This document shows positions 12,197 through 22,197 of a stretch of 64,000 nt of DNA, in pieces. The stretch covers positions 7,555,071 through 7,619,070 of the forward strand of contig JAPTYO010000011.1 of NCBI GenBank assembly GCA_036873135.1, written 5' to 3'. Position numbers and translations under genes: made by a program. Each line of letters starts with the position of its first letter. Within the stretch, counting starts at the first letter, position 1. The stretch is from Clarkia xantiana subsp. parviflora. Its lineage: Eukaryota; Streptophyta; Magnoliopsida; Myrtales; Onagraceae. Below the pieces are notes generated by a model. That model searched no databases, had not been told where the DNA came from, and saw nothing but the letters and a program-made list of their open reading frames with translations.

Positions 12197-12379
12197 TCAA
12201 GACCCATCTTTGTGCAATTCGGTGGAGCAGTTCAAATATATATCGCACATCATAAAATACATATATGGGAAATTTGTCTCTTGACCAAAAGTTGGTAGTA
12301 ATGGGGAGAACTGTGATTTAACATTGGCTTGATGCGCAGTTATATTGCTGCTTTCATAATAGCATGCAGTTGTTCTCAA
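12197..12379 (-). pseudogene. copia integrase C-terminal part (relic in element F)
   Basis: The minus-strand frame reads SPLLPTFGQETNFPYMYFMM and then CDIYLN, resembling the copia integrase text SPL.L.FGQ.PNISHLR.FGC.VYVPI, followed by HKDGS where HKMGP is usual. It lies upstream of the spacer relic in the expected order integrase, spacer, RT/RNase H. Confidence 0.7.
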
Positions 12380-13079
12380 TTTGCTCTTATTGGTAGCAGT
12401 TTAGCTATTTAATTGGAGGCTCTTTGTAACTTTTATGCTTTACTGCGAATCTAGACATGCAATTGTCTGATTCTTATATTAAATATCAACTTTTAATATC
12501 ATCATCATTCTTTATTGCATAATCTTGAAATTTTGCTATTGCGAATTCGTGATAATTAATGCACATGCGACCATATTGTAGATGCATCTTTTAAAATAAT
12601 ATATCGGTCCACACGGCAGGTGAACGGGCCCATATTCACCTTTTATTATTTTCATAAATAATGAAATTTTATCCCGAACTTAGTTGATGATGATCACATA
12701 ATGAATTTTCGTTTGAGAGCAATTAGCATAATGATTTATGGAGAATCTTCAGGTTCTTCCAAATAATGTATTGCGCATCTTAAGTGATCCGGAATGGTCT
12801 TTAACCGGTCACGCCAAATACTGTATTATATGGGTAAAACTTCTGGTTTACCTCTATATGAATCAGTAAACTTCCGGTTTACCGAATATATAATCAACCA
12901 CGCCAATATTGGCTCGTAAACTTCTGGTTTACCTGATTTTTTTTCATAATCCTGATAACACAATCCGCATGTTTGTTTTTTTTTTTTTTCATCTTCATCA
13001 TAATAATGATTGCGGAGTATTCACATTCTTCATAATAATATATATTGTATATATAAGATATAAATAACAATAATAAAAA

Positions 13080-13800
13080 AATAAATAAATAACTTCGTAT
13101 AAATGCTCAATTTCATGATCTTCGGGATCATTTATAGCTCAATATATTAGGATCGTATTTGTTACTCAAAATCTTTAATGATCTTTTGTTTATATCGCAA
13201 TATTCAGATCTCATTTTCATGATCCCAGATCATTCATAAAAATAACTCAGGATCTTCAGAATCTCTATCATAATTTAAGATCTTCAGGGATCTTCAATCT
13301 CGTTAATTCATAGTCCCATATATTTAGGATTTTCAGAATCCTTTATTCATTTCCAGATCTTCTAGGATCTTCATGATCATTTATTCATAACTCACGATCT
13401 CGTAGAATCTTCAGGATTCTTTATGTATAACTCACGTTTTACATGATTCACTTTTCATACTTGAAGATCTTTACTTCACTAAATCATTCTTCATACATTA
13501 TAGGATCTTCTGGATCTTAAATGTAGTAATTCTTGAGCTTTTGAATAACTCTTGATCTTATGGATCATTTTATAATAAAATTCAATAAACATAAAAATAT
13601 ATGTATATAATAAATATAATGCAGTGCAAGAAATAAAAAGATAACTATAAATGCAATGCAAGAAATATAAATATAACTGTATATTTAAATATAGTGCGAG
13701 AATCGTAAATATAAATATAAAAATTAAGGGACCTATAAATTCATAATTATTGATCTTCAAGATCGTAATATCGGATCTTCAGGATTTGAAATTCATAAAG
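13080..13800. repeat. degenerate GATCTTCAGGATC array inside element F
   Basis: Variants of GATCTTCAGGATC (GATCTTCTAGGATC, GATCTTCGGGATC, AATCTTCAGGATT) recur many times at irregular spacing from about 13118 to 13785. The motif is itself an imperfect palindrome. No frame is open. It occupies the place where gag and protease would be. Confidence 0.7.
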
Positions 13801-14119
13801 AATGCATTTTTCTTAATCGTAATATCCAAGAATTAACAATAATATACGCAAGGTTTTTTTTTTTTTTTTTCACTAATGCCAATTTTTGCGTAGTGTCATC
13901 GCGCTTCATATGATCGAATTCCGCGCTGAATCATATAATTATATTTTGTTAGCGTAACCACGATGTTCAACATCATCATTCCTCTTTGCATTCTTTTCGT
14001 GCATTCTTTATTTGTAAGAGGCATCATCGTTTTTTATCGACATCATGATGATGCTAATTATTGTCAACCATGACATGATAACAATAGTAAAATCGTATTC
14101 CATCAAAGTCAATCATAAA

Positions 14120-14345
14120 CTGCCGTACTCACTTCAGGGAGTGACAAATATTTTTATTGTAATCACAATATGCAATACTCACTTCAGGGAGTGCAAGATA
14201 TTGTCATTGCAATCATAAAATGTAATACTCACTTCAGGGAGTATAACGTTATAATCATATAAATTACAACACTCATTTCGGGGAGTGGAGTATATCCTTA
14301 TTATAATAAATATTGCAACACTCACTTCAGGGAGCGAGCATATCT
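14120..14345. repeat. hairpin-motif array ACTCACTTCAGGGAGTG in element F
   Basis: The motif ACTCACTTCAGGGAGTG, whose ends pair (ACTC/GAGT), occurs near 14129, 14173, 14226, 14269 and 14319, with a decayed sixth copy near 14450. The spacing is 43-55 bases, and each is followed by AT-rich spacer ending in a variant of ATCATAAATTGCAAT. It looks like a minisatellite in a non-coding leader. Confidence 0.75.
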
Positions 14346-15081
14346 AGTGGGCGATGCAACACTCTTTGTATCTTGATATATTTCAGCATCGAGCACTCAT
14401 GTGCTTAGCCACACTATTTTTTTTCTTGTGATAAATCATATACCATACACTCGCTTTAGGGGTGGAGTCATATCAATACAAATATAACTTCATATACGAA
14501 CAAATATTTAACACATAGAGTTGATCTCCACATATAAAAATAACTAACTGATATTTACCGTGATGTTGTCATGTACCCTAAAATCGTTTCACGCATGATT
14601 CGACATAGATTGATTCCAATAAATCTAGCATCTATCAAATAACAACAGTATTAGGAATAGAATATCAAATAGTAATAATAAAAACTTAAGATTTGAGACG
14701 ATTAATATAAATTAATGTAAGAAAAAAAAATCTCCCTTTTCAATTTTTTTTCCGATATTGTTCTCTTTCGGTGTTGTTCTCGTCTTTAATCTCAAAGACC
14801 CCTTCCATCTTCTTTGAATTTATTTCCGTTCAACCTAGCTCGAACTCGAAGTGATCGTTAGGGTATTTTTGTTTTCGCCATCGTCTTCTCTCACTTCTGA
14901 AATTAAACTCATAAAACAAAGATAATAATTAGTCCATAAAACATTAAATTAATATGGAGGTTTATGAACCTAAAATATTGAATTAACATAAAAGATTCTT
15001 CGATAGTATAGATGTGGGTAGAGATCACTCATGAACTGGATCGTCTGCTTCGAATGTCCGACGATTTAAGATCGAGCAATT

Positions 15082-15095
15082 TCGTGCTGATAACG
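15082..15095 (-). other. primer-binding site matching the tRNA-Ile anticodon arm
   Basis: On the minus strand the 14 bases directly inside the 5' LTR read CGTTATCAGCACGA. Their complement, TCGTGCTGATAACG, matches plant tRNA-Ile(AAT) across the anticodon stem and loop (TCGTGCTAATAACG) except at position 34. A34 is inosine in the mature tRNA and pairs with C, so the match is effectively complete. There is no TGG, so the 3' end of a whole tRNA is not the primer. This fits half-tRNA priming as in Drosophila copia. The tRNA sequence is from memory. Confidence 0.6.
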
Positions 15096-15279
15096 TGTTA
15101 CGAAAGTAGAGATGTATAGAATGAGAGAACTTAATGATGTCTTATTATCACACATAAGGAGCCCTTATATAGGGATTACATATACTTGTGGAGGAAGTAA
15201 ATTTAATACTAGGAAAGTCTAAACAAGGAAGATGGTATATACACGTAATATTGAACATCCACTAAATATATTCATAACA
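15096..15279 (-). repeat. 5' LTR of element F
   Basis: This copy is identical to 10073-10256. It is the 5' LTR because the primer-binding site abuts its inner edge. It is followed by the ATAAT target duplication. Confidence 0.9.
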
Positions 15280-15284
15280 ATAAT

Positions 15285-16151
15285 ATGTTTATATTATCTG
15301 AATTCTGAACAAAAGAATCCACGAAGATCGGAAAAATAAATAAATGTCTTCCAAATTTTGTGATGCTTCAAATTTGAAAAATATCTATTTAACTAACTAA
15401 CTAACCCTCATAATCTAAATTTTTTTTTGGCCAATATGCCTCTTAGAAACGAAGAAATGAATATGTATTACGGAAAGTGCTATTTATATGTTTGAAAACT
15501 TGTTAATGTTTGCTACCTTTATAATTTAGTCATTAAAATTAAACGGAATATCACATAAATAGTTTGCACATGACTAATTAAGTAAAATTAATTTCAAAAA
15601 TAGGATTTTACCCATATTCTCTCTAGTATTTCGGTAATGGTTCGGTGAAAACCAAATAATCATACTTTTTCGCATAATTTGTCACAATGTTTAACCACAG
15701 CATTATGGTGATGAGTTTTTGTACTCACTATGGTTATGTTATTGAGTTCATAACCACGATTATAATCATCATCATTATATATATATATTAATATATATAA
15801 TCAATACTGTAACTTTTTTAATCTAAATCTAAATCTTAAGCTTACTCTCAATAACTGAGAGTGATTCAACAAAACATATGACCATAATTTTAATGCTTAG
15901 AATTTTGCTGCATAACAGATACATGAATATGCATAATCATTATGTCTATATTTCTTATTATAAGTAACCTCAACCGGAAGTGATGACGGATGATAATTGG
16001 AAGTAATAGGCGATTGAAAAGGCGTTGTTTAGTTAGGTAAAATAATGAACTTATGTTTGATTTGGATTTATTGTATGAAACAATGAATGTATATTTGATT
16101 TGGTTTTTTAATGAAACACAATGGTGTTGTGTTAGTTTGAATGGTTATGGT
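15285..16151. other. AT-rich intergenic DNA
   Basis: No gene seen. There are short microsatellites ((TA)n near 15777-15800) and TGGTTATG-type text that recurs around 17700-17815. Confidence 0.6.
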
Positions 16152-16576
16152 TAAATAGTTGGGTAAATACATCATTTGGTTATTTATGTTTGCTCAATGT
16201 GATCGAATGGTTACTTTTATTTTTTTTGTATGATTGTATGGTTACATATGTTCCAAAATGTGATTAAATGAGTCAAACTTTTTTTATTTATTCACTTATG
16301 TTTGACTCATTGTGATTAAATGCTTATAAAATTACGATTTTACCATTTCCTTGAATTAATCCAAATATTTTTCCTGCTCTTCGTTAAAAGTTCCAAGATT
16401 TTCAGTTTTTTTATTTCGAACACTGATTTCGAGTTCGAATCCGAACACTAATGGGCTTTTAATTGGAACGCAGCAGCAGCTATGAGTGCCAAATTCTCCA
16501 TTTAGTTCCATGATTATCAACTATGTTCGTATCCTTTCAAACAAGGCTATCACCAACAGGATATTTATTTATTTAA

Positions 16577-17100
16577 AGGTTAATAAGTATTTTAGTTCAT
16601 GATGTTTGACAATTTTTTGATTTTAGTCAATGATATTTTTTTTAACCTAGTTTTGGTATCATATGTTTGCAGATTTTTTCTAGTTTTGGTCTAACCGTTA
16701 CATTCCGTCCATTTTTTGACATGTACAAGTCACGTGATTCACCCTAAACTTTCAATTTGTTCAATTTAGTCCCTCTAATACTTTCCTAACATTTTTTTTT
16801 GTTCAATTTAGTCCCGAAGTTTCAAAAATTCAATTGGACCTATTGTCCAATTGGGTCAATTTTGAAATTTCGGGACTAAATTGAACAAAAAAAGGTTAAG
16901 AAAGTATTAGATGGACTAAATTTAAAGTTTAGAGTGGATCACGTGACTTGAACATGTCAAAAAATGGACGGAATGTAACGATTAGACCAAAACTAGAAAA
17001 AATCTGCAAATATATAGTATCAAAACTAGGTAAAAAAAAAACATTATTGATCAAAACCCAAAAGTTGTCAAACATCATGGACCAAAAGACCCGTTAACCC
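16577..17100. mobile_element. Mutator-like MITE nested in element E
   Basis: This is a 524-bp unit whose arms mirror each other almost to the centre (near 16845). The ends are AGGTTAATAAG and CGTTAACCC. The exact 9-bp duplication TTTATTTAA lies at 16568-16576 and 17101-17109. The internal blocks CACGTGA, ACATGTCA and TTCAATTTAGTCCC are shared with the 3632-4225 unit, placing both in one family. It interrupts element E and so is younger. Confidence 0.85.
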
Positions 17101-17125
17101 TTTATTTAATTTGGGTACGGAATCA

Positions 17126-17308
17126 TCAATATAAAGATAAAGGAGTAGTTGAACTGATCTTCAAATTATCTGTCTGTGAAGCAGAGCTTTCGCTATTGGG
17201 CTTCATGTATTTCGATGACGATATGTCTAATGATCCCGCCGATGTTGGTGGTTCCGAGCTCTCATAATCACTGGATGATTCCGGAAGCTGGAAGGATTCT
17301 ACCACCAT
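17126..17308 (-). pseudogene. serine-rich 60-aa frame inside element E, possible captured gene fragment
   Basis: The minus-strand frame begins MVVESFQLPESSSDYESSEP and continues serine-rich with acidic patches. Its base composition is more gene-like than the surrounding inverted repeats, and an ATG begins it. No domain is recognised. It ends soon after SSTTP, close to the nested MITE. It may be the first exon of a host gene picked up by the Mutator-like element, or simply chance. Confidence 0.35.
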
Positions 17309-17692
17309 GATGAGTGATCAGTATTAGGATTTTCAATCCAAATGCTGATCGTTCCAAATCTAGTCCTGCAATTTAGGTTGAAAAAGCCCAGATTAAGCTA
17401 AAACCCAGAAACTGCAACACAAATCGAGACACTGATCATTGATTAGAAATAATAGATAATTCAAGAAACAAATCCCGCTGATACTAGAATTGATTGCTCA
17501 ATAAATAAATGATGAAGTGTCGATCTTGTAATGGTGTAGAGCAATGAATTTGAGAAGGGTATTTTAGACATTTCATCAAAATGTAATCAAACGGTCACAT
17601 TTGCAAACGTATAACTAAAATACACATGTTTGAACCAAACTATCACATTAACAAACATAAGTAACTAAACTATGTATTAACCCTAAATAGTT

Positions 17693-18298
17693 TGATTGTG
17701 GTGAAAAATCATGGTTATGGTACGAAGAAACATAACACAATGATTATGGTATAAGTGAAAAAAAAAAAATGTATGATTATAGTATTAGTGATAACCTCAT
17801 CATAACCTCACAATCGCCAGCCCTATTCTCTAGTCTCTTTTCGTGTTCTATTTGCCCATATCCTTCTAATTACCTCTTTTTCCTCAACTTGTATCTCTAT
17901 CTTCGTCCATGCTTTCTATATCTTCGTGGTCGAAGTAGCCATTCCTGCTCTAAGGGGTGTTTCGATGGATGTGTTGAGTTATTGATTATGATTTCGTTGT
18001 TTGACCTCAATGGGGGGTTTAGGGTATAGCCCTCTACCGACGGTCGGGGTTCAGGGCGGAGGCCCGACCAGAATTCTCTGAGGACCGGCCCGAAATTATT
18101 AAGGTTTATGAGTTTATTCTCTGAATCTATATATATAGCGTTGTATTCTCTGTAAAGTGTAACAAAAAAAAAAGACAATCAGCAAAATCGCCATATTGCC
18201 TGTGGACGCAGGTCAAATTGACCGAACCACGTTAAATCTTGTCTTCTATATTGCTTTCTTAATCGTTTGTGAATGTTGAGAGAATAGATCCTAACAAC
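17693..18298 (+). repeat. 5' LTR region of copia element C (left boundary unknown)
   Basis: The part just left of the primer site at 18299 ends in CTAACA and carries CTATATATATAG (near 18126), as expected of a copia LTR. With no second LTR left in the window, the left edge cannot be set. It lies somewhere after about 17815. Confidence 0.5.
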
Positions 18299-19320
18299 TG
18301 GTATCAGAGCTAAGGAGATTCAACACGATCACTGAAGATGGAGATGTCGAAGGCAGGAATTGAGAAGTTCGATGGAAACGATTTTAGTTTCTGGAAGATA
18401 CATACTGAAGATTATATGTACCAAAGTATCTGTACGAACCTTTGTCTGGGGAGAAGCCGAAGTCCATGACGAAGCAGCAGTGGAAGCTCAATGATCGATA
18501 AGCCCTAGGGCTGATCCGATTGTAACTGTCCAAGAACGTTGTATTCAACATCGTCAAAGAAACATCAACGAAGGATGTGTTGAAGGCGTTGACTAACATG
18601 TATGAGAAACCATCGACGATGAACATGGTATACTTATTAGTAGTTCCTTTGGATCTAAGAAGCTGGAATTTGATTAAATCCGAGATGTTGTTCCCAGCGA
18701 AAGTATTCAAAAATGAGAAATTTGTGAGTCAACATGAAGTTCTCTCAGTGTTGATAGAAGGGGGAGGAATAAATCAAAGGTTCCAAATCAGCATGGACGT
18801 TCAAAACCAAGGAACCGAGGAAAATCTCCAAGCATACCACAAATAACATGTTGGAATTGTGGTGAAGGATGCCACATTCTAAGTGATTGCTCGAAACCTA
18901 AGAAGATGAATCAGAAATTCAATAATGATACTGATTCTGTAAGCTCAACAGAAGACATTGGGGATGCCCTGATTTTCAGTGTGGACAGCTCACTTGGATC
19001 TTGGATTCTGGAGCATCGCTTCACTAGTCTCCATAAATGAGTTGTTCCGAAATTTCAAGTCTGGAAAGTTTGTAAAGGTGTATCTTGCTGATAATAACGC
19101 ACTGGAGATCGAAGGAAAGGGGAACATCTACATTCACACTACAGCAGGAAATCAGTGTACATTGGAAGATGTCGGGTACATTCCTGGTCTAAAAAAGAAT
19201 CTGATCTCGGTTGGTCAGTTGGACCGCACAGGTTATGCAGCAGAGTTTGGGAAGGATTCCTGGGAGATTAAGAAATGTGCTATGTTTGTAGAATGTAGCC
19301 TCAAATTTGGAGCCTTGTAC
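18299..19320 (+). pseudogene. Ty1-copia element C: primer site, gag and protease, truncated
   Basis: The primer site TGGTATCAGAGC (18299-18310) matches the 3' end of initiator tRNA-Met. The gag start follows (MEMSKAGIEKFDGNDFSFWK at 18338), with MTKQQWKLN and KDVLKALTNMYEKPSTMN in shifting frames. A zinc knuckle CWNCGEGCHILSDC (near 18850) has Cys in place of the usual Gly before His. The protease site WILDSGASLH lies near 19003. A long protease-to-integrase frame (ELFRNFKSGKF, YIPGLKKNLISVGQLD) runs to the very base where LTR A begins at 19321. Gag has frameshifts. The remainder of pol is not found, so the element is dead and was split by LTR A. Confidence 0.85.
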
Positions 19321-19924
19321 TGTTGGCATATGGATATTGGGCCGTCGTAAAAGGGAGCCCATTAATATAGAGTTTGTTAGCTAAGACAATTAGGTAATGT
19401 CACATTAGGGATTTTGGGATATGCCTAAAATCCCAATTAACATGAGAGGCCCAAATTTGAGCCTCCTTAACACTATGGCCGGCCGAAACTAAGAAGGTGG
19501 GCATATTAGACTTTTGTCCACTTTGCTCCTCTTATAAATAGGGAGTGTTAGGATTAATTTAGGGTTAATCAGTTAATCACTATTATTCCTTTGTGGTGAG
19601 ACAAAATAAATCCCTCATCCCTATAGTGTTTCGGCCGAACCTATGCATAACACCATTCGAGGTGCCAAATTGCTTCGAGCAAATTACTCCGGAGATCCAT
19701 CCCTGTAGAAGAATCGACAAGATGCTTTGCTGTGGAGACAAATATGCGTAGGGCTTCCTTAACAAGAACTCTTACGAGAACCGTGGGCGGATCGTAAACT
19801 CCCCTCTAAGGTCCTGGACTATGGTAAATTTTGAATATGTATGTGCCCCTTATTCCACTGCGTAATGTTTTTACTAGCATATACCTTGTTAATTTCCATA
19901 GAATTTATCCTCCATAATCCTACA
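19321..19924 (+). repeat. LTR of family A (plus strand)
   Basis: This LTR starts TGTTGGCATATGG and ends CCATAATCCTACA, followed after one base by TGGTATTAGAGCC (19926-19938), a primer site for initiator tRNA-Met with one change. TCTTATAAATAGGG near 19530 is a TATA box. It is homologous along its length to the minus-strand LTR at 51464-52032. It interrupts the copia C reading frame. Confidence 0.85.
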
Positions 19925-20247
19925 ATGGTATTAGAGCCTGTGTTAGGGAGTTCGTAATTTTTGATAAAATGGTGTCCTTGATTTAATAATATCGGCCGAA
20001 AGTTTTGAAATGTTTAACTTTTAAAATTTTCAATTTTTAATCTCCATGGACGAAATTTCATGATGTTCATAATAAAATTTGATGTTCATGATTTTCAAGA
20101 AAATTAGAACTTTTATAAAAATTAAACTTTGGATTGTTGATCTAAGTAAGATTTGATTTTGAAATTTGACCACTTAGGCCACAAGTTTACATGTTTCGGC
20201 CGAAATTATATTGTTACTATTTTTCAAATTAAATTATTGTTAACAAT

Positions 20248-20810
20248 TAGGGGTGGCAATTCGTGCTATCGTGCGTGCTATCGTGCGCATCAGTGATCGT
20301 GTCGTGTTAAACTTACTGAACACGAACACGCACGATAAGCTTATCGTGCCACATTTTACAAACACGAACACGACACGGATATTTTCGTGTGTGTTCGTAT
20401 CGTGCTATCGTGTTCGGTTGTATATATATATATATATATATATATACGAGATCTTTGAGCAAAAATCAAAATAATTAACTTCATATTTAAAAAACCATGA
20501 ATTAATATGTCACTATTCATAAGTTAGTATTATATAGTTTAAAAACACTAAATAATAAACCACTAATTGAAGGTAATAGATAAGATTTGCTCAAAAAATA
20601 CTTAAAATTTAGTCTTATTAGCACAAATTTATCGTGTTATCGTGCGTGTCGTGTTAGGATACTCAAACACGAACACGGCACGGAAGTTATATCGTGTTAC
20701 TCGTGTTCGTGCTATCGTGTTATCGTACTGCCATATGCTAGCACGAACACGGTTTTTTTCGTGCGTGTTCGTGTCGTGCTATCGTGTCGTGTCACAAATT
20801 GCCAGCCCTA
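20248..20810. mobile_element. hAT-type MITE filled with TATCGTG/CACGA motifs
   Basis: The ends are TAGGGGTGGCAATT and its mirror AATTGCCAGCCCTA. The flanks TTAACAAT (20240-20247) and GTAACAAT (20811-20818) match at 7 of 8 bases, as for an 8-bp hAT duplication. The interior is two arrays of TATCGTG, CGTGTT and AACACGA words pointing inward, around an AT-rich core with a (TA)n run. No protein is encoded. Confidence 0.8.
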
Positions 20811-20991
20811 GTAACAATATTACATGTAACTAGACAAGATATGGGTTAGATTCACAAGTTAATTGTGATAGAAATTAATTATAAATATCCTAGCATGATT
20901 TTAGGAATATTAAATATTATAGATAGATATTTTAGTTGCCTAAGATTGAGAAAATATATTGTAGATATATTTTATCCTAAAATGGAATTTT

Positions 20992-20995
<4 letters not shown>

Positions 20996-21066
<71 letters not shown>
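20996..21066. repeat. (TA)n microsatellite, about 34 units
   Basis: An uninterrupted TA run of about 70 bases lies in the family A interior. The relative at 50.75-50.9 kb has shorter TA runs at the same place. Confidence 0.95.
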
Positions 21067-21070
<4 letters not shown>

Positions 21071-22197
21071 CAGCTCCATATATATATATATATATGTGTA
21101 TGTAAATATTGGAAATTATTTTATAATTAATTATTACTTGGTGGCTAAGTTAAGTTTTTAGTGGATTTCAAAACCATACTTAGCCCACAAGTGATCGTTT
21201 CGGCCCAACCCTTTAGGGTTAATGGGCCGTTCCAATTGTACACATCCGGGTCGGGTCGAATGACCTAGAGGACCGATGGAACCCGAACCGGGTCGGGTTC
21301 CACGGGTCAAGGCCGGAGCGGGTCAACCAAACCGAATTTTCTCAATCGGTCCGATCCGTTTGGGTCGGACCGGGTAACTAAAATGGTTCGAACCGTCCCG
21401 GTTTGAGTGAAGGACCGAACCAAATTCCTATTTTGAAACTGAACCGGACCAGACCGGGCAACTAGACCGAACTGAACCGGACCAAATTTGACTGAATCGG
21501 ATATTTAAACCGGACCAACCCGAGTCAACTGAAAATGGGAAGGTCAAATTTTAAAATCCAAATGTTTTCGAACTTTAAAATTACCTACACAGTGCTTATA
21601 GGTTTAACATTTTAATTAAACCTAATGCCTAGTTTCGATTATGGGGGATGGATCACGGAAATGCATGATTTGGAACTGAGTCATTTAGTGGGATGAATTA
21701 CATTGCATCTATTTTTTAAATGTAATATCACATTATAGTGAATGAAGTTTGGACGTAATCTCAAATTACAATGTACTTCACATTACAATACACATTACAT
21801 TTTTTTGTTTCCCATACAACGTAATGTGGATGTAATGTGAGACGTAATGTAAGATTAGATCTCACATTGTGTCCATCCATCCACCCCACTCCAGTGTAAT
21901 GTGAGATTACAGAAAAAAAAAACTGGTGAATTGTAAGACTACATCCGAGATTATGTTGTGATTTTTTTTTTTTTTTTAATTAAATAGATAATGTACTTTG
22001 TCCGGTAATTATACTTTATTATGTTATTATATATATATATATATTATCTATTTCATGAATCATTGTTATAATAAAGAATAATGCACATGATATTCGTACA
22101 AAATGAGTAAAGTCATTTTTGTGGAATTTTCTTATGAAAATTATATTATAAAACTATAATGTTTGAATTAATAGAATTTTGATAGTTATGCAATTTT

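Larger units (their letters stand above)
10073..15279 (-). mobile_element. Ty1-copia LTR element F, recent insertion, decayed interior
   Basis: Two 184-bp LTRs (10073-10256 and 15096-15279) begin TGTTACG and end CATAACA as written on the plus strand. I compared them base by base and see no difference. The target duplication ATAAT is intact (10068-10072 and 15280-15284). The element reads on the minus strand: primer site at 15082-15095, polypurine tract AAGGGGGAG just before the 3' LTR (near 10258-10266), and relics of integrase, the integrase-RT spacer and RNase H in copia order. The interior is full of stops and frameshifts and carries repeat arrays in the gag region, so this copy cannot move by itself. 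Identical LTRs imply recent insertion by proteins supplied by another element. Confidence 0.92.
16161..17683. mobile_element. Mutator-like element E (possible Pack-MULE) with 9-bp target duplication
   Basis: The left end GGGTAAATACAT and right end ATGTATTAACCC begin inverted repeats of about 110 bases (blocks TTATGTTTG, AATGTGAT and ATGGTTAC pair with their mirrors near 17570-17680). The exact 9-bp repeat TAAATAGTT flanks it (16152-16160 and 17684-17692). Between the repeats lie about 650 bp of less AT-rich sequence, including a 60-codon serine-rich frame, and a second MITE inserted at 16577. No transposase is visible. A Mutator-like element carrying non-transposon coding-like DNA fits the Pack-MULE pattern, but the source gene is not identified. 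Confidence 0.8.
19925..22197 (+). mobile_element. interior of family A element, non-coding
   Basis: After the primer site there is no gag or pol frame. Instead there is AT-rich leader with GGCCGAAA motifs, an inserted hAT MITE (20248-20810), a long (TA)n run, then a GC-rich block (about 21235-21520) made of degenerate CCGGGTCGGGT / GAACCGGACC text. The segment 21100-21240 matches 50610-50780 in reverse, proving kinship with the element at 50.4-52.0 kb. From about 21560 to 22197 there is other AT-rich DNA with GTAATGTGAGATTAC motifs whose origin I cannot assign. No 3' LTR was found. Confidence 0.65.

Noticed and set aside
14120..14345. CRISPR-like array
   Set aside because: Repeats with similar spacing are present, but this is a plant genome, the repeats are diverged, and the spacers resemble one another; it is a minisatellite inside an LTR element.
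20253..20833. Plus frames full of CRVRVRAIV-type text
   Set aside because: They are products of TATCGTG repeats within a MITE.
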